Shown in pieces: positions 37,108 to 45,701 of a stretch of DNA of 64,000 nucleotides. Position 1 is the first letter of the stretch, and every line of letters begins with the position of its first letter. Source of the DNA: Comamonadaceae bacterium (GTDB taxonomy: Bacteria > Pseudomonadota > Gammaproteobacteria > Burkholderiales > Burkholderiaceae_C); contig CANKBG010000008.1 in NCBI GenBank assembly GCA_947479935.1, positions 1-64,000 of the forward strand, in the 5' to 3' direction. A model generated the notes under the pieces. It did not search any database, was not told the DNA's origin, and worked only from the letters and a program-made list of their open reading frames with translations. Both the position numbers and the translations under genes were made by a program.

Positions 37108-38221
37108 GAAAAACTTATTTGAACCCTGCCAAGCTGGCCATTTGGAACTTGCCTCACGCATTGTGATGGCACCTCTCACGCGCAACCGGGCACCCTGTGC
37201 CCTGCCCAATGAGCTCATGCTTGAATACTATGCGCAACGCGCCAACCCCGCAACCGGCGCTGGGCTGATCATTACCGAAGCCACCGCCATCAGCCACCAA
37301 GGTCAGGGGTATTCAGATGTCCCTGGCATATGGTTGCCAGAGCAGGTTGTGGCTTGGAAAAAGATCACTGACGCGGTGCATGCAAAGGGCGGCAAAATAG
37401 TGGTTCAACTGTGGCATGTGGGCCGTATTTCACACACCAGCTTGCAGCCCAATGGGCAAGCGCCTGTGGCGCCATCGGCCATTACCGCTCAGTCCAAAAC
37501 AGTGCTCATTGCAGACGGCGTCCCCAGGTTTGTACCCACCTCCGAGCCGCGCGCGCTTCAAATCGAAGAAATTTCAGGCCTCGTGTCAGATTACAAACGC
37601 GCTACTCGCAATGCCATCGATGCGGGCTTTGATGGCGTAGAGGTTCATGGTGCCAACGGTTATTTGATTGATCAGTTTTTACGCGCTGACTCTAACCACC
37701 GCACGGACATTTATGGCGGCAGCATTGAAAATCGCACGCGGTTTTTAAAAGAGGTCATGCGGGCTGTTTGTGACGAGGCGGGTGAGGGTCGATGCGGCAT
37801 CCGCATCTCGCCCGTGACCCCCGCAAACGATGCAAGCGACGCAGCACCGCAAGCCTTGTTTGAACATGTTGCCGCCTTTTTAGGCACACTTCAACTCTCT
37901 TATGTGCACACCATTGAAGGCGCTACCGGGGCTGCCAGAGATTTCCAACAAGGGCCCCTTCCTTTTGATTACGGCGCCCTGAAGGCCGCCTATCAGTCAG
38001 CCGGTGGTAAAGGCGCATGGATGCTCAACAACGGCTATGGCCGTGAGTTGGCAGATCACGCCCTCGCCGCCGAAGCCGATCTCATCGCCTTTGGCAAACC
38101 CTTTATTGCCAACCCCGATTTGGCCGTTAGGCTTCAACAAAATGGGCCATTCAACACGCCTGAACGCAACACTTTTTATGGCGGCAAAGCAAAGGGCTAC
38201 ACCGACTATCCCTGTTTGTGA
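37106..38221 (+). CDS. Old yellow enzyme family NADH:flavin oxidoreductase (NemA-like)
   Basis: This FMN-dependent ene-reductase has 371 residues and reduces activated double bonds such as N-ethylmaleimide. It starts KNLFEPCQAGHLELASRIVMAPLTRNRAP and has the substrate-binding region VVQLWHVGRISH. Catalytic and FMN motifs are VEVHGANGYLIDQFLR and YGGSIENRTRF. ATG at 37106 matches the family N-terminus; ATG at 37094 is possible. The start overlaps the divergent MFS start, and no strong ribosome site is seen, so leaderless or weakly initiated translation is possible. Confidence 0.9.
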   Translation: MKNLFEPCQAGHLELASRIVMAPLTRNRAPCALPNELMLEYYAQRANPATGAGLIITEATAISHQGQGYSDVPGIWLPEQVVAWKKITDAVHAKGGKIVVQLWHVGRISHTSLQPNGQAPVAPSAITAQSKTVLIADGVPRFVPTSEPRALQIEEISGLVSDYKRATRNAIDAGFDGVEVHGANGYLIDQFLRADSNHRTDIYGGSIENRTRFLKEVMRAVCDEAGEGRCGIRISPVTPANDASDAAPQALFEHVAAFLGTLQLSYVHTIEGATGAARDFQQGPLPFDYGALKAAYQSAGGKGAWMLNNGYGRELADHALAAEADLIAFGKPFIANPDLAVRLQQNGPFNTPERNTFYGGKAKGYTDYPCL

Positions 38222-38252
38222 AAGCTTGGTCGCAACCTGAAACTCCCGCGCC

Positions 38253-38837
38253 TTATCCCAATCCAATGGGGGCCGGTGCCATTGAAACAATTCGGCTGAA
38301 TAGTTTTTCAAAAGCGGGCGCTGGGGGGTGTTTGCCAGTCAGTGGGTCTGCGTTGAGATCAAACGCGGCATCTAAGGATTCCCAGTCTTCATCGGAAAAA
38401 TAGTGCTCCGCGGCAGGCAGCACGATCATTTCCTCCAATCGCATGTGTTCTAGGTAAGACTCTACATACGGCTCAAACGCCTCTACAAAGGCGTTCCTGC
38501 GAGTTAGGCCAACCAACTCCCACGCCAACAATAGATGAAGCAAATCACGAACCGCTTTTTCGCTTTTCTGGTGATCTCTTTCTAAGCGATCAATGGCCCC
38601 GCGAACCTCCGGTGCTTTTTTAGCAACTTGTGGGAAGAGTAAATTAGACTCTTTGGGGTGATGCAATTGCTCCGGAAACTCATCGATGTAAAAAAGCATT
38701 GCGCGCATGACTTCAAAAAACAAACGCGCATCTTCGGCCGGCCCGCGTGCAACCAGTTGCACCATCGACTGAAGCATGGCCGCCAAAGACGCGTGCTCAT
38801 CGCGAATCATGTGAAGACATCTTTTTTTCATAAGCAT
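38253..38837 (-). CDS. Hemerythrin domain-containing protein
   Basis: This 194-residue protein has one HHE cation-binding domain. Candidate di-iron ligands are visible as RDEHASL near residue 13, LHHPKESNLLFP near residue 59, LERDHQKSE and HMRLEEMIVLP. It should bind a di-iron centre and may sense or store oxygen, nitric oxide or iron. The C-terminal tail (LNADPLTGKHPPAPAFEKLF) is a short extension typical of the betaproteobacterial type. It is divergent from the pirin gene, 66 bp apart, so both may respond to oxidative conditions; this is inference. Confidence 0.88.
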   Translation of the reverse strand: MLMKKRCLHMIRDEHASLAAMLQSMVQLVARGPAEDARLFFEVMRAMLFYIDEFPEQLHHPKESNLLFPQVAKKAPEVRGAIDRLERDHQKSEKAVRDLLHLLLAWELVGLTRRNAFVEAFEPYVESYLEHMRLEEMIVLPAAEHYFSDEDWESLDAAFDLNADPLTGKHPPAPAFEKLFSRIVSMAPAPIGLG

Positions 38838-38903
38838 CAGTTTGAAGTCATTTAGACAAGTAGAAAATGATGCAAATCAAGAAACCCATACAAAATAACC
38901 ATC

Positions 38904-39782
38904 ATGACCACTCCTCTGACGCCTTTTATCGGCCGCCGCGTTGAACAGCAAGTCGCCGGCCAAGCCACTCGCGATGGCGATGGCGTGAAGCTTACCCGCG
39001 TCTTAACGCAAGCCCACCAGCGCCGGCTAGATCCCTTCCTCATGCTTGACAACTTTGGAAGCGACGATCCCAAAGATTACGGTGGCGGTTTTCCTGACCA
39101 TCCGCACCGTGGATTTGAAACCGTCACTTACATGATCTCAGGGCGCATGCGCCACAAAGACAGTGCCGGCCATGAAGGCTTACTGCAAAACGGTGGTGTG
39201 CAATGGATGACAGCCGGCAGGGGTGTCATTCACAGCGAAATGCCGGAGCAAGAGGACGGCGTGATGGAGGGGTTTCAACTGTGGCTGAATTTACCGTCTC
39301 ATCAAAAAATGTGTGCCCCTGGATACAGAGACATTCAGACAGCGCAAGTACCTGAACTCACAACACCTGAAGGCGTCACAGTTCGTGTCATTTCAGGGGA
39401 ATCTCAGGGTGTACTAGGCGCTGTTCACAGGCCAGCTGAATTGTTTCCAACCTGCCCGCTTTATTTGGACATTCATTTTCAGCAAGACGGCATTTTCAAA
39501 CAAGCCCTCAAGGCGGCACACAATGCCTTTCTTTTTGTTTACAGAGGCACCGCAACCGTTGTGAGTGACGGACAAGAAACTTTGGTCGCTTTGCACCGAA
39601 TGGCCATCTTGCAAAACGAAGGAAACGGAATAGAAATCAAAGCGGCCAGCGGCAGTAAAGTGCTCTTAATTGCAGGACAGCCACTTCATGAACCCATTGC
39701 GCAACATGGGCCTTTTGTCATGAACACTCGGGAAGAGTTGATCCAAGCGGTCGATGATTTCAGAGCCGGTCTTTTGGCATGA
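38904..39782 (+). CDS. Pirin family protein
   Basis: This 292-residue bicupin of the pirin family belongs to a group that includes quercetin dioxygenases. The metal ligands are in place: His66 and His68 (FPDHPHRGF), His110 and Glu112 (GRGVIHSEMPE). The second cupin domain follows from about residue 165, ending with the pirin-type GQPLHEPIAQHGPFVMNT. The physiological reaction of bacterial pirins is mostly unknown. It is followed by the AT-rich intergenic region at 39783-40066. Confidence 0.92.
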   Translation: MTTPLTPFIGRRVEQQVAGQATRDGDGVKLTRVLTQAHQRRLDPFLMLDNFGSDDPKDYGGGFPDHPHRGFETVTYMISGRMRHKDSAGHEGLLQNGGVQWMTAGRGVIHSEMPEQEDGVMEGFQLWLNLPSHQKMCAPGYRDIQTAQVPELTTPEGVTVRVISGESQGVLGAVHRPAELFPTCPLYLDIHFQQDGIFKQALKAAHNAFLFVYRGTATVVSDGQETLVALHRMAILQNEGNGIEIKAASGSKVLLIAGQPLHEPIAQHGPFVMNTREELIQAVDDFRAGLLA

Positions 39783-40066
39783 TGCGTTATAAAAAAGTAA
39801 GTTTTATTTTGGCTTTGTCAATGAATAACAGTGTGGAAAGTTTTGGGATAACTTCACAGTTATCCACAGAAATTTTGATTTTCAATACTTATTCATCTAA
39901 AGTGAACAGCTCAGTAGCAGGGCCGTACACACCCTTCAAAATATCTCAATCAATTGATCTCAAAGGAAAAAAGAGACTTGTCCACAGAACAAGCCTCTCC
40001 TTATCTACTACTACTATGTATTAATCTATATAAAAGAAGAATACAAAGACAAAAAACAAATTCAAA
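39783..40066. other. AT-rich intergenic region with DnaA-box-like sites
   Basis: This 284-bp gap between convergent genes is clearly richer in A and T than its surroundings. TTATCCACA at 39860-39868 is a perfect DnaA box. TTGTCCACA (39978-39986) differs by one base, and two minus-strand sites (39832-39840 and 39843-39851) differ by two. AT-rich runs are at 39870-39900 and 40001-40075. A minus-strand terminator uses part of it. The open frame running through 39779-40024 looks non-coding. It could be an origin-like or DnaA-titrating locus, but a perfect box is expected by chance about once every 130 kb of double-stranded sequence. Confidence 0.35.
39965..39998 (-). terminator. Terminator of the indolepyruvate oxidoreductase gene
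   Basis: On the minus strand, AGAGGCTTGT pairs with ACAAGTCTCT (one G-U pair) around TCTGTGG, followed by TTTTTTCC. It is placed 68 bp after the stop codon at 40067. Its loop region contains the TTGTCCACA DnaA-like site. Confidence 0.75.
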
Positions 40067-43000
40067 TTAAATTGCTTTTCTGAATTGATCCATGGCACTC
40101 TGCCACTGGATCATGGCTGCAGCCAAATGTTTTTCTTTCACATGACCAAATCCCTTGATTTGTTCTGGCACATTGGCCATCTTGATAGCTAAATGATGAT
40201 TTTCAGCGGTCAGAGACACTAACAACTCATTCACAGCATCTTTGTATTCTTGAATCAAAGCACGTTCTGTTTGCCGCTCTTCAGTTCGGCCGAAGATATC
40301 AAAGAAACTACCACGTAAAAACTTCAATTTAGCCAAACCTTTAAAAACAAGTAAGGTTGAAGGGCTCATTTTTTGTTTGACCAATTGGCCCTTCTCATTG
40401 CGTTTTGCGATGATGGGAGGGGCTAGATAGTAGAAAACCTTGTAATCGCCTTCAAACTGGGTTTTAACGCGTTCTAAGAACTGTTTATCCGTGTGCAAGC
40501 GAGCCACTTCGTATTCATCCTTGTAAGCCATCAATTTAAATAACTGACGAGCAACAGTTTCAGTAAAGCTTGTTTTTTCCAAAATCTTCTCTTTTGCCGT
40601 AACCGAGGCAATGAAGTTTTCGTATTGCTTTGCATAGTCAGCGTTTTGGTATTCGGTTAAAAATGCGACCCGCTGAGAAATCAAATCTTCCAAACGATCG
40701 CGTTTTTTAAAATTAATCACTTGTGAGGGGTTGAACAGTGCCAAGACAGCAGGCAGTTGGTGAGCCGCGTGACGCCCCCATTCGAAGGCAGCCAGATTGT
40801 TTGCCACAGCAACTTCGTTCAATTCAATGGCACGTTGTAACGCTTCTAAACTCAAGGGGACCCAGCCCTTTTGCCAGGCATAACCCAAAATCATGGGATT
40901 GATGTAAATGGTATCGCCCATCAATTGGCTTGAAAGCTTTTCTGCATCAAATGCAGCCAAGCCGTCTAAGCCCACAGCGGTTGCTATTTCGGCGGCACAA
41001 CTTTCTGCTGGATTTTGCCAAAGCGTATTTTTGACAAAGTCGGCGGTGGGGGTACTGTGAGAATTCAAGGCAACATGCGTTCGCCCTTGAATCATGCGCG
41101 ACAATGTTTCTTTGCCAGCACTCACAATCGGGTCGCATCCCAAAATTAAATCGGCAGCGGCCATACTGACTCGCGTGGTTTGAATTTGGTCCTGATGCTT
41201 GGCCAATAAAACATGGCTCCAAGTTGCGCCGCCTTTTTGAGCCAGCCCTGCTGAATCTTGCGTCACAATGCCAAGACCATCAATGTGTGCAGCCATGCCC
41301 AACAATTGGCCAATGGTAATTACACCCGTACCGCCAACGCCTGCCACCACAATGCCGTAAGCCTCTTGAGCGGCTGTTAAATGAGGGATAACAGGGCGAG
41401 GAAGAGGCGGTAGTTCAGAGGGCTTGAAACTTTGCTGCTGGGTTTTTTTCTTCAGCGCACCCCCTTCAATGGTAATGAAGCTTGGGCAAAAACCTTTGAG
41501 GCAACTGGTGTCTTTGTTACATGAGTTTTGATTGATGGTTCGCTTGCGGCCAAACTCTGTTTCGAGGGGTTCAACAGACAAACAGTTGGACTGCACGCCG
41601 CAGTCACCACAACCCTCACAGACCAACTCATTGATCATGACGCGCACAGCGGGATCAACCATGGTTCCGCGTTTACGGCGACGACGTTTTTCGGTGGCAC
41701 ATGTTTGGTCATAAATAATGACCGTACATCCTGTGATTTCACGAAGTTGCCTTTGTATGGCATCTAGCTCATCACGGTGATGAACCAAAACGCCCTCAGC
41801 GAGTGCAATGCCGTCATATTTTTCGGGATCATCTGTCACAACCTTAATGACCTTGGCGCCTTCGGCGCGCATGCTTTGCGCAATTTGAACAACGCTATGG
41901 CCTTCGGCCCGTTCGCCAATGCGCTGCCCGCCAGTCATGGCCACGGCATCGTTATAAAGAATTTTGTAGGTGATATTGACACCCGCGGCGATACTTTGCC
42001 GAATGGCCAAGATACCGCTGTGAAAATAAGTGCCATCGCCAATATTGGCAAAAACATGTTTCTCATGACTGAAATGTTGCTGGCCAATCCAAGGGGTTCC
42101 TTCGCCGCCCATTTGTGTAAAGCCCACCGTACTGCGGTCCATCCACACACTCATGAAATGACAACCGATGCCAGCCATGGCGCGCGAACCCTCTGGAACT
42201 TTGGTGCTGGTGTTGTGAGGGCAGCCCGAACAGAACCAAGGCATGCGATCTGCAGCAGGATTTAAAACCAAACTGTTTTGAGAGCGCTCTTTGGCATCGA
42301 TGATCTGAATTTGGGCCTCGATCCTTGCGACAACATCTGATGGCAAATCTAATTTTTTGAGGCGTTTGGCCAGCGCCTTGGCAATCAACGTGGGCGTCAG
42401 GTCTGCATTAGCGCGCAATAAACGGTGCTCTAAAGGATTTGGAACAGACCACTCGCCACCTGAGTTATCGCCATCCAACTCATCAAATTTTCCAACAATG
42501 CGAGGGCGCATCGAGTCGGGCCAGTTGTAAAGCTCTTCTTTGAGTTGGTATTCAATGATTTGGCGTTTTTCTTCTACGACCAAAATCTCTTTCAAGCCTT
42601 GCGCAAACTCTCGCGTAGTTTGGGCCTCTAAAGGCCACACCACAGAAACCTTGTGAACACGAATGCCCAGTCGTTGACAGGTTTCGTTGTCTAAACCTAA
42701 ATCCACCAAGGCTTGGCGTGTGTCGTTGTAAGCTTTACCGCTGGCCATGATGCCGTAACGATCGTTAGGACCTTCAATCACGTTGTGGTTCAAGCGATTG
42801 GCACGGATATATGCCAGCGCGGCATACCATTTAAAGTCAAACAAGCGCGCCTCTTGGTCAAGCGCCGCATCGGGCCAGCGAATGTGCAAGCCGCTTGGTG
42901 GCATGTCAAATTCGGGCAGAACTATTTTCACGCGATCGGCACCAATGTCAGCGGTGGCACTCGACTCCACAATTTCTTGAATGGTTTTCATGCCAGACCA

Positions 43001-43621
43001 AACGCCCGCAAAACGACTGAGCGCAATGGCGTGAACACCCAGATCTAAAATGTCTTGAACAGAAGCTGGGAAAAAGACCGGCAAACCACAGGCCTTGAAA
43101 ATGTGATCGCTTTGATGGGCTGCGGTAGAGCTTTTGGCAACATGGTCATCACCCGCAACAGCCAAGACGCCGCCCCAAGGTGTGGTGCCCGCCATGTTGG
43201 CGTGTTTGAACACATCTGAGCAGCGATCGACGCCAGGACCTTTGCCATACCAAATACCAAACACACCATCAAACTTGTTGCTGCCAGCAGGGGCAAAACC
43301 CATTTGTTGCGTGCCCCACAAAGCGGTTGCCGCCAACTCTTCGTTGACGCCAGGTTGAAAAACAATGTTGTGTTTTTCAAGGTAGGGCTTGGCTTTCCAC
43401 AACGCTTGGTCATAGCCCCCTAGAGGTGAACCGCGGTAACCGCTGATGAGGGCCGCCGTTTTTTTACCAGCCAAGGCGTCACGTTCTTGTTGCAACATGG
43501 GCAAACGCACAAGAGCTTGCACCCCACTCATGAAAGCGCGGCCCGTTTGAAGGCTGTACTTGTCGTCTAAGGTGACATTTGCCAAAGCTTGGCGCAAGTG
43601 TTCAGGCAAGGGAGCGTTCAT
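40067..43621 (-). CDS. Indolepyruvate:ferredoxin oxidoreductase, fused subunits
   Basis: This 1184-residue protein fuses the alpha and beta parts of a 2-oxoacid:ferredoxin oxidoreductase (IorAB-like). Such enzymes decarboxylate aryl- or branched-chain pyruvates to acyl-CoA. The thiamine-diphosphate N-terminal part (residues 1-450) contains GYRGSPLGGYD. The middle part has CSGCPHNTSTKVPEGS and the TPP-binding GIGCHFMSVW and IGDGTYFHSG. An iron-sulphur module with clustered cysteines lies at about residues 685-735. The gamma-like domain starts GVGGTGVITIGQLLGMAA. It stands alone with its own terminator. Fused forms are common in aerobic proteobacteria; the substrate is inferred from family. Confidence 0.92.
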   Translation of the reverse strand: MNAPLPEHLRQALANVTLDDKYSLQTGRAFMSGVQALVRLPMLQQERDALAGKKTAALISGYRGSPLGGYDQALWKAKPYLEKHNIVFQPGVNEELAATALWGTQQMGFAPAGSNKFDGVFGIWYGKGPGVDRCSDVFKHANMAGTTPWGGVLAVAGDDHVAKSSTAAHQSDHIFKACGLPVFFPASVQDILDLGVHAIALSRFAGVWSGMKTIQEIVESSATADIGADRVKIVLPEFDMPPSGLHIRWPDAALDQEARLFDFKWYAALAYIRANRLNHNVIEGPNDRYGIMASGKAYNDTRQALVDLGLDNETCQRLGIRVHKVSVVWPLEAQTTREFAQGLKEILVVEEKRQIIEYQLKEELYNWPDSMRPRIVGKFDELDGDNSGGEWSVPNPLEHRLLRANADLTPTLIAKALAKRLKKLDLPSDVVARIEAQIQIIDAKERSQNSLVLNPAADRMPWFCSGCPHNTSTKVPEGSRAMAGIGCHFMSVWMDRSTVGFTQMGGEGTPWIGQQHFSHEKHVFANIGDGTYFHSGILAIRQSIAAGVNITYKILYNDAVAMTGGQRIGERAEGHSVVQIAQSMRAEGAKVIKVVTDDPEKYDGIALAEGVLVHHRDELDAIQRQLREITGCTVIIYDQTCATEKRRRRKRGTMVDPAVRVMINELVCEGCGDCGVQSNCLSVEPLETEFGRKRTINQNSCNKDTSCLKGFCPSFITIEGGALKKKTQQQSFKPSELPPLPRPVIPHLTAAQEAYGIVVAGVGGTGVITIGQLLGMAAHIDGLGIVTQDSAGLAQKGGATWSHVLLAKHQDQIQTTRVSMAAADLILGCDPIVSAGKETLSRMIQGRTHVALNSHSTPTADFVKNTLWQNPAESCAAEIATAVGLDGLAAFDAEKLSSQLMGDTIYINPMILGYAWQKGWVPLSLEALQRAIELNEVAVANNLAAFEWGRHAAHQLPAVLALFNPSQVINFKKRDRLEDLISQRVAFLTEYQNADYAKQYENFIASVTAKEKILEKTSFTETVARQLFKLMAYKDEYEVARLHTDKQFLERVKTQFEGDYKVFYYLAPPIIAKRNEKGQLVKQKMSPSTLLVFKGLAKLKFLRGSFFDIFGRTEERQTERALIQEYKDAVNELLVSLTAENHHLAIKMANVPEQIKGFGHVKEKHLAAAMIQWQSAMDQFRKAI

Positions 43622-43669
43622 GGTGTTCCTCTTTCAAAGGCATTAATTCGCAGTGTAGAACGTCAAAGC

Positions 43670-44827
43670 TTATCGTGGAAGCAAAACCCATGCTTTCATG
43701 TCTTGTTTGAGACGTCCCGCCAAATCACCGGCGGCATCGCCCGTGCCTACAAAAAAATCAGCCCGAACGGCGCCCTGAATGGCGCTACCAGTATCTTGCG
43801 CCAACACCAAACGATTTAATTGCGTTTGAGGGCCATTGCTAGAAAGCCAAACTGGGGTGCCGTAGGGAATGCTGCCGGGATCGACCGCAATCGATCGCCC
43901 AGGGGTTAAGGGAACACCTTGGGCGCCTTTTGGGCCCAACAGGGCCTCTTTGCCGGTCAAGGACTCTTCCTTGAAAAACACCACCCGAGGGTTGCGCCAA
44001 AGCAGTTCTTGGGTTCGGCGAGGATTTTGCGCAAGCCATGCTTTGATGCCAGACCAAGTGGCGTCTTTGGTGAGGTTTTGATCTAGTAACCACCGACCAA
44101 TACTTTGGTAGGGATGGTCATTGGTGCCCGCAAAAGCCAAGCGAATTTGCTTTCTGCTACCGTCTGCTTGAGTTAACCATAGACGGCCCGAGCCTTGAAT
44201 GTGCAACACCATGGCATCAACAGGGTCTGACAAAAACGCAATTTCTTTGCCTTTCAGAGCGGCCTGTGCAGCAGGCAGCCTAGAGATTTCTTCCCGCGTG
44301 TACCAGGGGGAACGAGATGCAAGGTTTTGAGGTGGACCGTACAACGGAACGTCGAAACCGGGCTTGGCATGGCGCGATGCTTCTAAAACGGGCTCGTAAT
44401 AGGCCGTTAGCAAACCCACGGCGGGGCTTGCCGCAGCGCTTAAGCTTTCGACGCGGTAAGGCTGGAAATTTTGGATCAGCCACTCTCGTTGAACGTCAGT
44501 GGTTTGCCCCTCAAGGCGCTTGACGTTTTCACATAACGCTTTGTTTGAGGCATTGGCGCGCAAACAACTTTGGAGCCAAGCCGCCCAAGCTTCCTGAAAG
44601 CCGTCTGCTTTTAAACCAGGTAGGTCTCCCCACGAGGCCAAAACCCATCGACTTTTGTTTTTGATGAGGCTTGTTGGCAAGTTGCTTGGGGGTGGCGTTG
44701 GCGGCGCACCACTTTCAGTGGCCGCGGGTGGGCCGACAGGTTTGACTGGCGTGCCGCATGACACCAAGCCCAAAACCACACACAGGCTGAAGCTCCCTAC
44801 AATCCATGAACCAAGGAGTTTGTTCAT
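43670..44827 (-). CDS. mltA: Membrane-bound lytic murein transglycosylase A
   Basis: MltA cleaves peptidoglycan between MurNAc and GlcNAc, forming 1,6-anhydro ends. The start at 44827 gives MNKLLGSWIVGSFSLCVVLGLVSC, a classic lipoprotein signal with cysteine 24 followed by a Pro-rich linker. The open frame extends 22 codons upstream to 44893 without a signal-like sequence. The barrel contains LTAYYEPVLEASRHA and MVLHIQGSGRLWLTQ. The C-terminal 3D domain holds the conserved aspartates (VLAQDTGSAIQGAVRADFF). 385 residues. Its start codon overlaps that of the divergent small gene (CATG). No Shine-Dalgarno sequence is seen. Confidence 0.93.
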   Translation of the reverse strand: MNKLLGSWIVGSFSLCVVLGLVSCGTPVKPVGPPAATESGAPPTPPPSNLPTSLIKNKSRWVLASWGDLPGLKADGFQEAWAAWLQSCLRANASNKALCENVKRLEGQTTDVQREWLIQNFQPYRVESLSAAASPAVGLLTAYYEPVLEASRHAKPGFDVPLYGPPQNLASRSPWYTREEISRLPAAQAALKGKEIAFLSDPVDAMVLHIQGSGRLWLTQADGSRKQIRLAFAGTNDHPYQSIGRWLLDQNLTKDATWSGIKAWLAQNPRRTQELLWRNPRVVFFKEESLTGKEALLGPKGAQGVPLTPGRSIAVDPGSIPYGTPVWLSSNGPQTQLNRLVLAQDTGSAIQGAVRADFFVGTGDAAGDLAGRLKQDMKAWVLLPR

Positions 44828-45008
44828 GGGTTTGATATTGTTGGAGGCGCTACTGGCGCTATTGCTGCTGCTGTTGATTGTGTGGTGGACCATGTTTTCT
44901 GGGCGTCAAAAGGGGGAACTGACGCAGACACAAAACGACGAGGAGATGCAAAAAACGGAACAGAGCGCTGCTGTGACTGCTGAAAAAGAAGGCGCTAAAG
45001 ATGTTTGA
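44826..45008 (+). CDS. Small single-pass membrane protein, 60 residues
   Basis: AAGGAG stands 8 bases before the ATG at 44826. The product begins with an almost uninterrupted hydrophobic helix (residues 2-23, LILLEALLALLLLLLIVWW). It ends in a charged, acidic soluble tail (DEEMQKTEQSAAVTAEKE). No family is recognised. The strong ribosome site, the codon pattern and the separation from neighbours argue for a real gene. It faces mltA from an overlapping start codon, which suggests shared control or a structural link, but nothing proves it. Confidence 0.6.
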   Translation: MGLILLEALLALLLLLLIVWWTMFSGRQKGELTQTQNDEEMQKTEQSAAVTAEKEGAKDV

Positions 45009-45037
45009 AAAAACCTCAAATTAACCTCGTTGAACAT

Positions 45038-45682
45038 TTAAACCTCTCTTAACAAATGAACCAACTCAACGGCCGATTTAACTTCCATTTTTTCAAATAC
45101 ACGTGAGCGATGAACCTCCACGGTTCGAACACTGATGTCCAATTGGTCTGCAATCAACTTATTGGGCAAGCCTTCGACGACCAGGCGCATGACATCGCGC
45201 TCACGCTCGGTCAAGTCAGCCAGTCGCGTGACCAGGCCCGCACTTTGATGGCGAAGCGCAAGCCGCGCTTGTGATAAAGCCAGCGCTTGTTCGACACGAT
45301 CTACGAGGGCATTGTCTGAAAAGGGTTTTTCACAAAAATCAAAAGCCCCCCGTTTAACGGTGGCAACGGCTGTAGGAACATCGGCGTGACCCGTTAAAAA
45401 AATGATCGGCCACAACTGCGCTAGGCCATTCCCAATTAAGGTTTCGAATAAAGCAAGACCACTTTGACCTGGCATTCGAACGTCTAACAAGATGCAGCCA
45501 GCCTGATTAGGCGCAGGCGCGCTAGGCCCAGGAAATAGATGGTTCAGCATTTGCTCAAACGCATCTGCACTTTGGAACGACTCGCTCATGAGGCGACGCG
45601 AACGAAGCAACCACGCCATGGCATCGCGCACACCCGCATCATCATCAACAATGAAAACACAGGCGTTAAGAGCGGGTTGCAT
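45038..45682 (-). CDS. FixJ/TtrR-type response regulator
   Basis: This 214-residue two-component regulator has a receiver domain at residues 8-125, with acidic patch IVDDDAGVRD and phospho-acceptor Asp67 in LLDVRMPGQSG. The C-terminal LuxR-type HTH reads LTERERDVMRLVVEGLPNKLIADQLD. It lies 19 bp after the PAS histidine kinase gene, so the two form one system. FixJ/TtrR relatives respond to oxygen, tetrathionate or organic acids; the signal here is unknown. The neighbour downstream is the 60-residue membrane protein, convergent. Confidence 0.92.
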   Translation of the reverse strand: MQPALNACVFIVDDDAGVRDAMAWLLRSRRLMSESFQSADAFEQMLNHLFPGPSAPAPNQAGCILLDVRMPGQSGLALFETLIGNGLAQLWPIIFLTGHADVPTAVATVKRGAFDFCEKPFSDNALVDRVEQALALSQARLALRHQSAGLVTRLADLTERERDVMRLVVEGLPNKLIADQLDISVRTVEVHRSRVFEKMEVKSAVELVHLLREV

Positions 45683-45701
45683 GGATCAATTTTAAAGGCA
45701 C

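Noticed and set aside
39779-40024. 81-residue open frame after pirin
   Set aside because: It is AT-rich, crosses a terminator and DnaA-like boxes, and has no ribosome site or protein-like composition.
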